DNA of 39,459 nt from Candidatus Aenigmatarchaeota archaeon (GCA_014238095.1 JABABT010000025.1:1-39459), one strand, 5' to 3'. Numbered from the stretch's first letter, positions 7,835 through 17,396 are shown. Numbers and translations are program-made. Notes: generated by a model not told the origin, from the sequence alone.

Positions 7835-8465
7835 AAATAGATTTGTGATTTTTAAAAGCAAATTTTCCTCCATGTTTTTTTAACTCATTAGCTGAATAAA
7901 ATCCAGTATAAATACCAATAGGTAATATTTTAGCATTTTTAGCAGAAATCATATCAAATTTTGAATCTCCAATATAAATACAATCTTTTGGTTTTAATTT
8001 TAATTTTTTCATAGCCAAAATTAATGGATCTGGATTTGGTTTGTGTTTTTTTGTATCATCTGATGCAATAATTATATCAAAATATTTTTTTAATTTTGTT
8101 TTCTTTATATTAAGATTAATACCTTTTCTAGATGATGAAGAAACAATACCAATTTTGATTTTATTTTTCTTTAAAAATTTCAATAAATTTTCTATACCAT
8201 CTATGGTTTTAACTTTTTTATTTGTTGATATTTCTTTATAAATTTTTTCCCTATATTTAATCAATTTATTAAATTCTTCTTTTGTTATTTTTGGAAGTAA
8301 TTTCTTTATAATATCTCCAACTGACATTCCCATCATTCTTGAAATTTTTGTTGTGTTTAATTTTATTCCAAATTTCTTAGCAGTTATAATTGAAGCCTTA
8401 ACATAATCAAGATTGGAATGAATTATAGTATTATCAAAATCAAATAAAACTGCTTTATATTTCAT
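7806..8465 (-). CDS. HAD-family hydrolase (phosphoglycolate phosphatase-like)
   Basis: LFDFDNTII, IVSSSSRKG, KHKPNPDPL, YIGDSKFDMISAKNA. Confidence 0.9.
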   Translation of the reverse strand: MKYKAVLFDFDNTIIHSNLDYVKASIITAKKFGIKLNTTKISRMMGMSVGDIIKKLLPKITKEEFNKLIKYREKIYKEISTNKKVKTIDGIENLLKFLKKNKIKIGIVSSSSRKGINLNIKKTKLKKYFDIIIASDDTKKHKPNPDPLILAMKKLKLKPKDCIYIGDSKFDMISAKNAKILPIGIYTGFYSANELKKHGGKFAFKNHKSIFTLLKSWQI

Positions 8466-8512
8466 TATAATTATTGTATTTAATATATTAAGTTATTATA
8501 CTAAATAATTAT

Positions 8513-9979
8513 TTGGTATTTAAAATTAAAAAATTCTATATAACAACACCATTATATTATCTAAATAATAAACCGCATATAGGTACTGCTTATGCTACAA
8601 TATCAGCTGATGTTATAGCAAGATGGCATAGAATAAATAATGAAAAAGTGTTTTTTTTAACTGGTACAGATGAACATGGAGAAAAGGTAAAAAGAGCTGC
8701 TGATGAAAAGGGGCAAAATGTGAAAGAATTTGTAGATAATCTTTCTTTAGAATTTAAAAAAACTTGGGATTATTTGAATATATCATATGATGATTTTATT
8801 AGAACAACTGAAAATCGTCATAAAGAAATTGTAAAAAAATTCATTGAAATAGTTGAAAAAAATGGTGATATTTACAAAGGTAAGTATGAAGGTAAATATT
8901 GTATTGGATGTGAAAACTATAAAACAGATTCTGAATTAATTGATGGTAAATGTTCAGATCATAAAAAATCACCAGAAATAAGAAAAGAAGACACATATTT
9001 TTTCAGATTAAGCAAATATCAGAATAAAATTTTAGATTTTTATAAAAATAATCCAGATTTCTTATCACCAAATCAAGCAAATGAAATTAAAAATAGAGTT
9101 AAAGAAGGTTTGAAGGATGTAAGTATAACAAGAATTAATGTTGATTGGGGAATACCATTTCCTTCTGATAAAAATCATGTAATATATGTTTGGTTTGATG
9201 CGTTGATTAATTATGTATCTGCACTTGGAGATAAAAATTGTTCAAAATTTAAAGATTTTTGGCCAGCCGACTTGCATATTATAGGAAAGGAAATAAATTG
9301 GTTTCATTCTGTTTTATGGCCTGCAATATTATTTTCTATTGGTATAGAACCACCAAAAAAAATATATGTAAATGGGTGGTTACTTTCTGAAAATAATAAA
9401 ATATCAAAAAGTTTAGGAAATATAATTAATCCTATTGATATAGCTAATAAATATTCAGTTGATTCTTTAAGATATTATTTAATTAAAGAAACTCCTTTTG
9501 GATTAGATGGAAATTTTTCAGAAAATAAACTTATTCAAAGAATTAATGGTGAACTTGTATCTGATTTAGGCAATCTTGTTTATAGAGCTTTTTCTTTAAT
9601 TGAAAAATTTGATGGGGAAATTAAAGGTGAACCTTCTGAAAATTTAGAAAATCAAATTAAAATAATTTCTGAAAATATGGAAAAACTTCAACTTAGTTAT
9701 GCTTTACAAAATATTTGGAAAATAATTAGAAATACTAATAAATATATTAATGAAAAAGAACCTTGGAAATTATCTGGTGAAAATTTAGGAAATGTTCTTT
9801 ATAATTTAGTTGAAAGAATAAGAATAATTGCTATTTTACTTTCTCCATTTATACCAAAAACTTCAGAGGAAATTTTTAATCAATTGGGATTAAAACCTCA
9901 AAAAATAAATGAATGTAAAATGGGAGAATTTAAAGGAAAAATAAAAAAAGGTTCTTATTTATTCAATAAAATAGATTAA
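8513..9979 (+). CDS. metG: Methionyl-tRNA synthetase catalytic subunit (TTG start)
   Basis: FYITTPLYYLNNKPHIGTAY, TGTDEHGEKV, KISKSLGN. Confidence 0.95.
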   Translation: MVFKIKKFYITTPLYYLNNKPHIGTAYATISADVIARWHRINNEKVFFLTGTDEHGEKVKRAADEKGQNVKEFVDNLSLEFKKTWDYLNISYDDFIRTTENRHKEIVKKFIEIVEKNGDIYKGKYEGKYCIGCENYKTDSELIDGKCSDHKKSPEIRKEDTYFFRLSKYQNKILDFYKNNPDFLSPNQANEIKNRVKEGLKDVSITRINVDWGIPFPSDKNHVIYVWFDALINYVSALGDKNCSKFKDFWPADLHIIGKEINWFHSVLWPAILFSIGIEPPKKIYVNGWLLSENNKISKSLGNIINPIDIANKYSVDSLRYYLIKETPFGLDGNFSENKLIQRINGELVSDLGNLVYRAFSLIEKFDGEIKGEPSENLENQIKIISENMEKLQLSYALQNIWKIIRNTNKYINEKEPWKLSGENLGNVLYNLVERIRIIAILLSPFIPKTSEEIFNQLGLKPQKINECKMGEFKGKIKKGSYLFNKID

Positions 9980-10033
9980 TTTTTAATTATGAAATAATCT
10001 TCTTATTATAAAGAAATAAAAAGTAATAATATA

Positions 10034-10360
10034 ATGGAAAATGTAAACATTAATGACTTTTCAAAACTAGAATTTAGAGTTGGATTAATTAAATTAGTTG
10101 AAGAAATTGAAAATTCTAGTAAATTATTTAAGCTAAAAGTTGATTTTGGAGATGAAGAAAGACAAGTTGTATCTGGTATTAAAAAATGGTACTCAATTGA
10201 TGAAATTTTACAGAAAAAATTTATATTTATAACAAATTTAGAAAATAGAAAAATTATGGGTATAGAATCTCAAGCAATGATTATGGCAGCAGAAGAAGAT
10301 GGAAATGTTGTTCTTATTCAACCAGAGAAAAATATAAAAGAAGGAAGTAAAATTAGGTAG
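10034..10360 (+). CDS. Stand-alone tRNA-binding (EMAPII/MetG-beta) domain
   Basis: FSKLEFRVGLIKLVEEIENSSKLFKLKVDFG...ESQAMIMAAE. Confidence 0.85.
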   Translation: MENVNINDFSKLEFRVGLIKLVEEIENSSKLFKLKVDFGDEERQVVSGIKKWYSIDEILQKKFIFITNLENRKIMGIESQAMIMAAEEDGNVVLIQPEKNIKEGSKIR

Positions 10361-10365
10361 ATTTT

Positions 10366-10833
10366 ATGAAATATGTTGAAAATTATATGCAAAAAGATAT
10401 AGTAACTTTTTCTCCACATGATTCACTTTATGATATTGCTAACATATTCCAAGAAAAAGATATATCATTATCACCAGTAATTAATGGTAATAATATAGTC
10501 GGTATAATAAGTATATCAGATATTATAAAATTTCTTGAATTAAAATTACCTAAAACTGAAGAAATTATAAAAGATTCACATTCAATATTATTTACAATAA
10601 TTGCATTTTTAAGAAATAAAATTAATATGAATATTGAAATGAAGAAAATTTTAAATAGTATGGTAATGGATTTTATGAATAAAGACATTGTTTCAATAGA
10701 GCCAAATAAAACATTATTTGAAGCTTCTGATATTATGGAAAAAAATAACATATCAAAACTTTTAGTTATTGAAAATGAAAAACTAAAAGGAATAATATCT
10801 CAAAAAAATATATTGAAAGCTATGTTGGAGTAG
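10366..10833 (+). CDS. CBS-pair domain protein
   Basis: Two CBS repeats: YMQKDIVTFSPHDSLYDIANIFQEKDISLSPVI and FMNKDIVSIEPNKTLFEASDIMEKNNISKLLVI. Confidence 0.9.
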   Translation: MKYVENYMQKDIVTFSPHDSLYDIANIFQEKDISLSPVINGNNIVGIISISDIIKFLELKLPKTEEIIKDSHSILFTIIAFLRNKINMNIEMKKILNSMVMDFMNKDIVSIEPNKTLFEASDIMEKNNISKLLVIENEKLKGIISQKNILKAMLE

Positions 10834-10838
10834 ATAAA

Positions 10839-11153
10839 ATGTATGAAGTAAAATTGTTTCAAGATAGAAGAATTTATATTATGATTATATTCGTTATTAT
10901 GACAAATTTAGTAGGTGTTGGTTTCTATAATCATTATGAAGGGTTAAATTATTTAGATGCTTTATATTTTAGTTCTATGACTATGACAACTGTTGGATAT
11001 GGAGATATAGTTGTAAAAACTGATATTGGTAAAATATTTACTATATTTTATTCTTTTATTGGATTAGGACTAATTCTAACTATGTTCAAAATAATTGGAG
11101 ATCATACTAAATTATTTATTGTACCAAGAAAAAGAAATAAGGTAAAAAAATAA
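10839..11153 (+). CDS. Two-TM potassium channel-like protein
   Basis: Selectivity filter TMTTVGYGDI between two hydrophobic segments. Confidence 0.9.
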   Translation: MYEVKLFQDRRIYIMIIFVIMTNLVGVGFYNHYEGLNYLDALYFSSMTMTTVGYGDIVVKTDIGKIFTIFYSFIGLGLILTMFKIIGDHTKLFIVPRKRNKVKK

Positions 11154-11154
11154 G

Positions 11155-11238
11155 CGCCCAGAATGGGATTTGAACCCACACATCCATAAGGAAGCAGCCT
11201 TTCCAGGGCTGTGCCATACCAGATTAGGCGACCTGGGC
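11155..11238 (-). tRNA. tRNA-Ser(GGA)
   Basis: GCCCAGG/TCTGGGC acceptor, CAGCC-CTGGAAA-GGCTG anticodon arm, long variable arm, GTTCAAATC T-loop. Confidence 0.93.
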
Positions 11239-11269
11239 ATTTTAATAAATAATATTTGTTAAAACTTTC

Positions 11270-12574
11270 TTATAAATCCTTTAATTTAGTTCCTTCTTCC
11301 ATAACTTTATATTCTGTTTTTTTCAAAGAATCAAATATATTTTTTTTCTCTTTATTTAATTTTTCTAATTGAATTTTTACTTTTTCAATTTTATTTTCTT
11401 TTTCAATTATTTTATGTTCAATATTTTTTAATTCTTCAGTATATTTATTTTTTATAGATATTACATCAGAAGATTTCATTTTTTCTAATAAATTTTTTTG
11501 ATTTTCTTCTAATTCAGAATAATCTTTTCTTAATTCAATTATAATATTTCCATAATTTATTGATATAAGTTTATCTAAAACTTTTTTATTTGATCTATCA
11601 TCTAAACCTAATTTAGCATATTCTGCAAGATTTTTAATTTTTAAAAATATATTTTTAATTGCTATTTGACTACTATCTTCTAAAAAAGCAGATATAGGAT
11701 CCTTAATATAAAAATCTAGTAAATTAGAATATTCAAAATATTCTTTACCATCTAATATTAATTTTTTGAATTTTTTCATTGATTTTTCAAATGATGATAT
11801 ATTTTGTAAGAATACATATTTAACATCAGATTTTTTCTGTTCAATTATATCAAACTCTTTTTTATTATTATTAAAAGAAATCCATTCTTCATTATTTTTA
11901 AAATTAGATATTTTATTATATAATTTTTCTTTATCTGAAATATTTTGTTTTAAATCTATTTCATAGTATTTTAATTCTTTTTCTGTATTTGATACATTTA
12001 TCAATATATAATTAAATTGTTTTGCAATTTTAAGAGAATCTATAAATGGATTTATTTCTTTTGTATTATCTTCTAAATCTACACTAACATTTCTAATAAT
12101 ATTATTAAGTTTTTTTGATTTATTATTTACATTAATCATAGATTTTGAAAAAATTTCATTTAATGGTTTAATAAATTTTGTTACACTATTCTCAGTTTTA
12201 TCTAAAATTTCTAAACATTTATTAAAATAATTTCTAAAATCTATTATTGTGTAATTAACTGGTCTATTAAATTCTATAAATACTATATTAAAGTTTTTAA
12301 TAAATGATTCTCTATAACTATATACAACATCTTTTAATCTACTATCAATTTTATTTGGACCTTTTGATTTTTTAAATTCTTCAATTGATTTTTGGAATTC
12401 TTTAGAAGATTCTAATATTTTATCATGTATCTTTTTAAAATTTTTTTCTAAATCAGAATTTTTTAAATTTATTTTATTCTCTAATATTTTAATAAAAGTA
12501 TCCAAATCTATTTCATTATTTTCTGATTTTACTTTTATTTCTTTCTTTTTGAATAATTTTGAAATCCATTTCAT
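11270..12574 (-). CDS. Long coiled-coil protein, 434 aa, unknown function
   Basis: K/E/N-rich heptad-like sequence throughout, no catalytic motif recognised. Confidence 0.65.
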   Translation of the reverse strand: MKWISKLFKKKEIKVKSENNEIDLDTFIKILENKINLKNSDLEKNFKKIHDKILESSKEFQKSIEEFKKSKGPNKIDSRLKDVVYSYRESFIKNFNIVFIEFNRPVNYTIIDFRNYFNKCLEILDKTENSVTKFIKPLNEIFSKSMINVNNKSKKLNNIIRNVSVDLEDNTKEINPFIDSLKIAKQFNYILINVSNTEKELKYYEIDLKQNISDKEKLYNKISNFKNNEEWISFNNNKKEFDIIEQKKSDVKYVFLQNISSFEKSMKKFKKLILDGKEYFEYSNLLDFYIKDPISAFLEDSSQIAIKNIFLKIKNLAEYAKLGLDDRSNKKVLDKLISINYGNIIIELRKDYSELEENQKNLLEKMKSSDVISIKNKYTEELKNIEHKIIEKENKIEKVKIQLEKLNKEKKNIFDSLKKTEYKVMEEGTKLKDL

Positions 12575-12603
12575 AATTATCTACTACTTAATTAATAATA
12601 TAT

Positions 12604-13650
12604 TTATCCAAAAGTAAATGAATATATTTTAATATCTTCTTCGAATTCAATTCTCAATGTATGTATATTATATTCATCTAAAGAAATAATATTATACAAT
12701 TTATATTCATTTATTTTTATTTTTTCTTTGTTAATACCATCAAGATAAACATTTATTGTACCATTTCCACCAGCAACTATATTGACATTTTTAGAATAGT
12801 AAATTATTTCAATAACACCATTATCACTTATCAAATCAGAATAATCTTGAGTTATCAACCACTCTCCATCTAAATAAGCTGTATTAAATTTTAAATTATT
12901 AGGTAATTTGTAAGTAAAAATTTTATCAATTCCTTCAATATTAAAATTACCAATATAATTTCTATTTAAAAAGAATTTATAACCAAAATAAATTTCTGGT
13001 GACTTTATTTGACTGAAATTAACATCAAATATATTATTTGGTATACTAATTTCATTATCTATTTCTTCCAAATTATATTTTAATGCTCTTTCATTTAATA
13101 ATTTTTTAATAAAAATTTCTGTTTCTTCATAACCACCTTCACCTATTTTATCATAAACTATTTTTCCATTAATATCTATTAAATATTTTCTTGGCCAATA
13201 ATTATTTTTAAATTCTGTCCATGTTTCATAATTATTATCTTGAACAACAGGATATTCTATTTCAAATGTTTTTACTGCATCTAAAACATTATTATAATCT
13301 TTTTCAAATCCAAACTCAGGTGTATGAACTCCAATTATAACTAAACCTTTATCTGAATATTTTCTATCCCATTCTTTTAAATATGGTAATGTTCTTTTAC
13401 AATTAATACAAGAATATGTCCAAAAATCAATTAAAACAACATTTCCATCTTCTATTAATTTTTTTATACTAATATTTTCATCTGTATTTATGTAACCTGA
13501 AATTCCCTTTAATTCAGGAGCATCTTCTAAATTATTTGATTTATAATCAACATTATCTAAATAAATATTTGTTAATAATAAAATAGAAATTAAAAATATC
13601 AAAATTATTAATGGATTTTTATATTCAATTAAATTATATTTTTTCTTCAA
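12604..13650 (-). CDS. Membrane-anchored thioredoxin-like protein with C-terminal beta domain (DipZ extracellular-part-like)
   Basis: N-terminal TM, FWTYSCINCKRTLPYLKEWDRKYSDKGLVIIGVHTPEF, YPVVQDN, YWPRKYLIDINGKIVY, GEGGYEETE. Confidence 0.88.
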   Translation of the reverse strand: MKKKYNLIEYKNPLIILIFLISILLLTNIYLDNVDYKSNNLEDAPELKGISGYINTDENISIKKLIEDGNVVLIDFWTYSCINCKRTLPYLKEWDRKYSDKGLVIIGVHTPEFGFEKDYNNVLDAVKTFEIEYPVVQDNNYETWTEFKNNYWPRKYLIDINGKIVYDKIGEGGYEETEIFIKKLLNERALKYNLEEIDNEISIPNNIFDVNFSQIKSPEIYFGYKFFLNRNYIGNFNIEGIDKIFTYKLPNNLKFNTAYLDGEWLITQDYSDLISDNGVIEIIYYSKNVNIVAGGNGTINVYLDGINKEKIKINEYKLYNIISLDEYNIHTLRIEFEEDIKIYSFTFG

Positions 13651-13654
13651 TTAA

Positions 13655-14365
13655 TTACCCACCTAATAACATTGTTTCAATATTAGTAAAAATATTTAAT
13701 GAATTTGAAACTATTCCAATATATCCTGTAATTACAGATATTCCAATTATTATAAGAATTATTCCCATTAAAACTGTAAAATATTTCATAAACTTTGTAA
13801 ATTTTTGTATGAATTTTGAAAATTGTGATATGAATAAACCTGCAATAAGAAATGGTATTCCTAAACCTGCTGAATAAGATAACATTAAATTTAATGCAGA
13901 TGTTGGATTAACAATTGCAATTGTTAATATACCACCAAGTATAGCACCTATACAAGGTGTCCATCCTGCAGCAAAAGCAACTCCAAAAACAAAAGATGTT
14001 AGATAATTTGATTTAAATCTTTTTGGTCTAAATCTTTTTGTTTGATTAAGGAAAGGTATTTTTAAAATACCTGTTAGATAAACTCCAAAAAATATTATTA
14101 CTGCACCACCAATATATGATAAATATATTCTTGCATCTAGAGCAATTGAACTTAAAACACTTGCTAATAAAACACCAATTAATGAAAATATAATTACGAA
14201 TCCTAATACAAAAAATATAGAATTTATGAATATTTTTGTTCTTGATATTTTATTAGCATTTCCTACTAAATAAGACATAAATGCTGGAACTAAAGGTAAT
14301 ATACAAGGTGATAAAAATGATATTATTCCTGCTATAAATGCTATTGGTATTGTAATATTTTCCAT
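13655..14365 (-). CDS. ccdA: CcdA/DsbD-type transmembrane electron transporter
   Basis: FLSPCILPLVPAFMSYL, AAGWTPCIGAILGGIL, multiple TM. Confidence 0.93.
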   Translation of the reverse strand: MENITIPIAFIAGIISFLSPCILPLVPAFMSYLVGNANKISRTKIFINSIFFVLGFVIIFSLIGVLLASVLSSIALDARIYLSYIGGAVIIFFGVYLTGILKIPFLNQTKRFRPKRFKSNYLTSFVFGVAFAAGWTPCIGAILGGILTIAIVNPTSALNLMLSYSAGLGIPFLIAGLFISQFSKFIQKFTKFMKYFTVLMGIILIIIGISVITGYIGIVSNSLNIFTNIETMLLGG

Positions 14366-14369
14366 TAAA

Positions 14370-14999
14370 TCACAACTCTAATAATTTTTCTGTTAATTTT
14401 TCAGAATTATGGGTTTTTAATGATTGATATATTTCATTACCTTGTTTATTAATAATAATATGAGTATGTTGAGAGAAAACACCATATTTTCTTGTTATTT
14501 CCCTATCTTCTTCTGTATCTATACCATCATTAAAATGAACTTCAAATCCTATAATATCTTCTCTTTCTAAATTATTAAAAGTTTTAAATATATTATTTCT
14601 TTCATAAACACAAATAGGACACCATACTGCATAATAATAAAGATAGATAATTTTATTTTCTTTTATTGCATTGTCATAATCTTTTTTATTGTATCTAACA
14701 TAAGGTGTAATTTCAGTTCCACTAATTATTTCACCTTCATAAAATATTACATTATTTTCTAACTCTTTTAAATTAATTTCTAATTCATTTTGATTCTCAA
14801 TTATTGATGTTTGATTATCTGATATTATAATTGTTGATTCTTGTGTTGTAAATTTTTCAATACTCAATGTTTGATTATTTAATGATACTAAAACTGTTAC
14901 TATTATAATAATTAATGATATTATGAATATTGTAATGTAAATATAAGGTTTTTTCTTCATTAAATTTACATTTATTTTTAATTCTTTTTCTTTTTTCAT
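14370..14999 (-). CDS. Membrane-anchored thioredoxin-like protein (WCPIC)
   Basis: N-terminal TM; IIYLYYYAVWCPICVYERNNIF; GNEIYQSLKTH. Confidence 0.8.
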   Translation of the reverse strand: MKKEKELKINVNLMKKKPYIYITIFIISLIIIIVTVLVSLNNQTLSIEKFTTQESTIIISDNQTSIIENQNELEINLKELENNVIFYEGEIISGTEITPYVRYNKKDYDNAIKENKIIYLYYYAVWCPICVYERNNIFKTFNNLEREDIIGFEVHFNDGIDTEEDREITRKYGVFSQHTHIIINKQGNEIYQSLKTHNSEKLTEKLLEL

Positions 15000-15083
15000 A
15001 AATATTTATTTATTTTCTTATTATTAAAATATTTTTCTAACAATTTCTTTATAAACTCTGAAAGTAATTATTCTTAGATAAAT

Positions 15084-15299
15084 ATGTTTGGTAAGAAAAA
15101 AACAACAAAAACTACTAAAATTACTAAAACTAAAAAGAAATCTACTGTTAAGAAAAAAGCTTTTGGTGGATATTGTATTAATTTCGCTGGAAGAACAGAA
15201 ACAGTAGAACAAGTTTTTGGAAAAAATAATTTAGCACCAAGTCAAATGACAAAAAAGATTTGGGAATTTATTAAAACAAAAAAATTAGCTTCTAAATAA
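15084..15299 (+). CDS. Small basic protein with Lys/Thr-rich tail and SWIB-like C-terminal region (tentative)
   Basis: MFGKKKTTKTTKITKTKKKSTVKKK tail; LAPSQMTKKIWEFIKTKKL resembles a SWIB helix. Confidence 0.65.
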   Translation: MFGKKKTTKTTKITKTKKKSTVKKKAFGGYCINFAGRTETVEQVFGKNNLAPSQMTKKIWEFIKTKKLASK

Positions 15300-15324
15300 A
15301 TTAAACATTTTTTTATTTTTTTTA

Positions 15325-16074
15325 TTATTCATCAGATACTCTAGGAGCTAAAATAAATTGAAGTGAATAATTATCATCAGATTTAAAGGAAATTTTTAAA
15401 GGATAATTTTTTCCAAATTGTAAATTTATACTATCTGACATTTTTCCGGCTTTCATTATTTTTTTCAAATAATCAAGAGGATATCTAGATTTCACATTAG
15501 ATGATTTAATATTAGTTAAATCATCACTTACATTTTCAATTTCTAATTCTGAACTTGAAATATCACCTTCTGATCTCATTATAAATTTTCCATCTAAACA
15601 TTCTAAAAGAACAGAATCAGATACTATTTCTGCATCATCAATACCTGATTGTAAAATTTTAGATTTTATATCTAAATTAGAAGTAAATTCAAGTGATTCT
15701 GTTTGAGGAACTTCTTCCTTCTTAAGTTCTAATAAAGGTACAATAAATTTCCTCTTACTTGAACCAATAATTTCAATTTTCAATTTATTATCTTTTAACT
15801 CAAATTTTAATATATCATTTAATGTTGCCCTTTTTAAAACTGAAAGTAAATTACCCAAACTTAAACTAATTTCTTGATCATCATCAAGTTCATAATTTTT
15901 AAAAGCTGATTTTGATAAATGAAAGTTTACAACTGCTACCATTGCACGATCAGCTGCTGATAAACTTATTCCTGTAGATGTTATCTTAAATGTACCTTCA
16001 TCTATTATTTCTGATATAGATGAAAGTGAGTTAACAAATAATGAAATATTTTCTATTGTTGCATTAAAAGTCAT
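15325..16074 (-). CDS. pcn: Proliferating cell nuclear antigen (sliding clamp)
   Basis: FKITSTGISLSAADRAMVAVVNFHLSKSAF, LQFILAPRVSDE. Confidence 0.95.
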   Translation of the reverse strand: MTFNATIENISLFVNSLSSISEIIDEGTFKITSTGISLSAADRAMVAVVNFHLSKSAFKNYELDDDQEISLSLGNLLSVLKRATLNDILKFELKDNKLKIEIIGSSKRKFIVPLLELKKEEVPQTESLEFTSNLDIKSKILQSGIDDAEIVSDSVLLECLDGKFIMRSEGDISSSELEIENVSDDLTNIKSSNVKSRYPLDYLKKIMKAGKMSDSINLQFGKNYPLKISFKSDDNYSLQFILAPRVSDE

Positions 16075-16373
16075 ATTCTAACCTTCCTATAAAGTTCTTC
16101 TACTTTATGATAAAAATTAACATCTAATCCATTTAAAGGTTGAACTATATCTGCTTTCAGTGTTTTTGAATTAAATGTACAAAAAACTCTAACAAGAGAA
16201 TTATTATTTATAGGGTAAGTTGAAGATATATCAATTTTTCCAGATTTATCTTCAATTTTAAAACCATTCTCATAAACAGAAATAATTTTACCAATAATAG
16301 AAATTTTAGAATCTGATTCAATTATTTCTGAAATTATTTTAGGTACATATCTTTTAGTTAACATTTTAACCAT
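16071..16373 (-). CDS. OB-fold nucleic-acid-binding-like protein, 100 aa
   Basis: Start taken as MVKMLTKRYVPK at 16373 (the longer track ORF would overlap TFS out of frame); ISIIGKIISVYENGFKIEDKSGKIDI is OB-like. Confidence 0.75.
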   Translation of the reverse strand: MVKMLTKRYVPKIISEIIESDSKISIIGKIISVYENGFKIEDKSGKIDISSTYPINNNSLVRVFCTFNSKTLKADIVQPLNGLDVNFYHKVEELYRKVRI

Positions 16374-16689
16374 AATTTCTCCAAGAATGATTACATTTTT
16401 TACATTTATAGAACATTGTTGGTGGTTCATCTGCAGAACGTGTTTGTTGCATCCACCAAAATGCTTCAGTATATTCACATTCAGGACATAATATATGAGT
16501 TGAAGGAAGTTCTTTTTGTAATTCTTCCTTTCCTATAATTACAACTTCTTTTTTAGGTTTATGTTTTATTTCTTTTATTGTTAATTTTCCTTTTACTTTA
16601 TTTTCTTTACCACATTTTCTACAAACTGAATGAATAACTTTTCTTCCCTTCTTTGGGATTAATAATCCACCACACTTACAAAACTCCAT
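16366..16689 (-). CDS. tfs: Transcription factor S (TFS)
   Basis: N-terminal C.CG and CRKCG zinc ribbon; C-terminal CPECEYTEAFWWMQQTRSADEPPTMFYKCKKCNHSWRNYG. Confidence 0.95.
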   Translation of the reverse strand: MEFCKCGGLLIPKKGRKVIHSVCRKCGKENKVKGKLTIKEIKHKPKKEVVIIGKEELQKELPSTHILCPECEYTEAFWWMQQTRSADEPPTMFYKCKKCNHSWRNYG

Positions 16690-16701
16690 TTTATTTCAAC
16701 T

Positions 16702-17319
16702 CTATATTGGTAATAACAACCTTAAATATCCTAGGTATGGTATGATAAAAATAGATTTTCCTCTTATTTGGGAATTTTGGATATCATTTTCATAAGAATT
16801 CTGAATTGGATTATGATCTCCTTTTGTCATATATATTCCATTTTCAATTTTTACAATTCTATGAATTATTGGAATATTTTGATTTTTAGCGTCATAAACA
16901 ATTATATCGCCAACAGCAATTTTATTTGAATTCTGTAAAAATGCTATATCACCTTTTTTAAATCCGTTTGAAAATGGAAATTTAATAAATTGTTCTTTCG
17001 TAATTCCAAATTCTCTATAAGTAGATTCACATTTAGACCACCAAATATCAAAATTATTACTATTTCCACCAATATTATTTCTACATGGATATCCAGCCTC
17101 ATTTAATCCATGATCCATTGATCCACTAATAACTGCAACTATAGGAATGTTTGTTTGAAGTATTAAAGACAATATACCAGTTACAAGAAATGCAGCCATA
17201 ATACCAAGTAAAATATAAAATATGTAACCAATTAAACCATTATTTAAAATATTCCAAATTTTTGAAAAAATATTTTTATTTTTTTCTTTCATCATAAAAC
17301 TAAAAATAATTGTTTTCAT
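16702..17319 (-). CDS. Signal peptidase I (archaeal S26 type)
   Basis: VVAVISGSMDHG-like IVAVISGSM, GDIIVYDAKNQNIPIIHRIV, KGDHNPIQN. Confidence 0.88.
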   Translation of the reverse strand: MKTIIFSFMMKEKNKNIFSKIWNILNNGLIGYIFYILLGIMAAFLVTGILSLILQTNIPIVAVISGSMDHGLNEAGYPCRNNIGGNSNNFDIWWSKCESTYREFGITKEQFIKFPFSNGFKKGDIAFLQNSNKIAVGDIIVYDAKNQNIPIIHRIVKIENGIYMTKGDHNPIQNSYENDIQNSQIRGKSIFIIPYLGYLRLLLPI

Positions 17320-17396
17320 TTATATAAAATATTTCCTATAACATTAAATTAAATAAAATATTTAAACATAATAAACAAATTCAATTAAGTGATAAT

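Noticed and set aside
8041-8241. ORF on + strand within the HAD gene
   Set aside because: Antisense, Phe/Ile-rich shadow translation
10428-10751. ORF on - strand inside the CBS gene
   Set aside because: Antisense shadow of two clear CBS repeats
13611-13877. 88-aa + strand ORF across the ccdA 3' end
   Set aside because: Antisense to ccdA, no supporting motif or start context
15024-15212. 62-aa - strand ORF opposite ORF 15084
   Set aside because: Ser/Phe-rich shadow of the Lys-rich forward ORF
16374-16478. N-terminal extension of the OB-fold ORF in the track
   Set aside because: Runs out of frame through the TFS zinc ribbon; ATG at 16373 gives a coherent product and an overlapping stop/start
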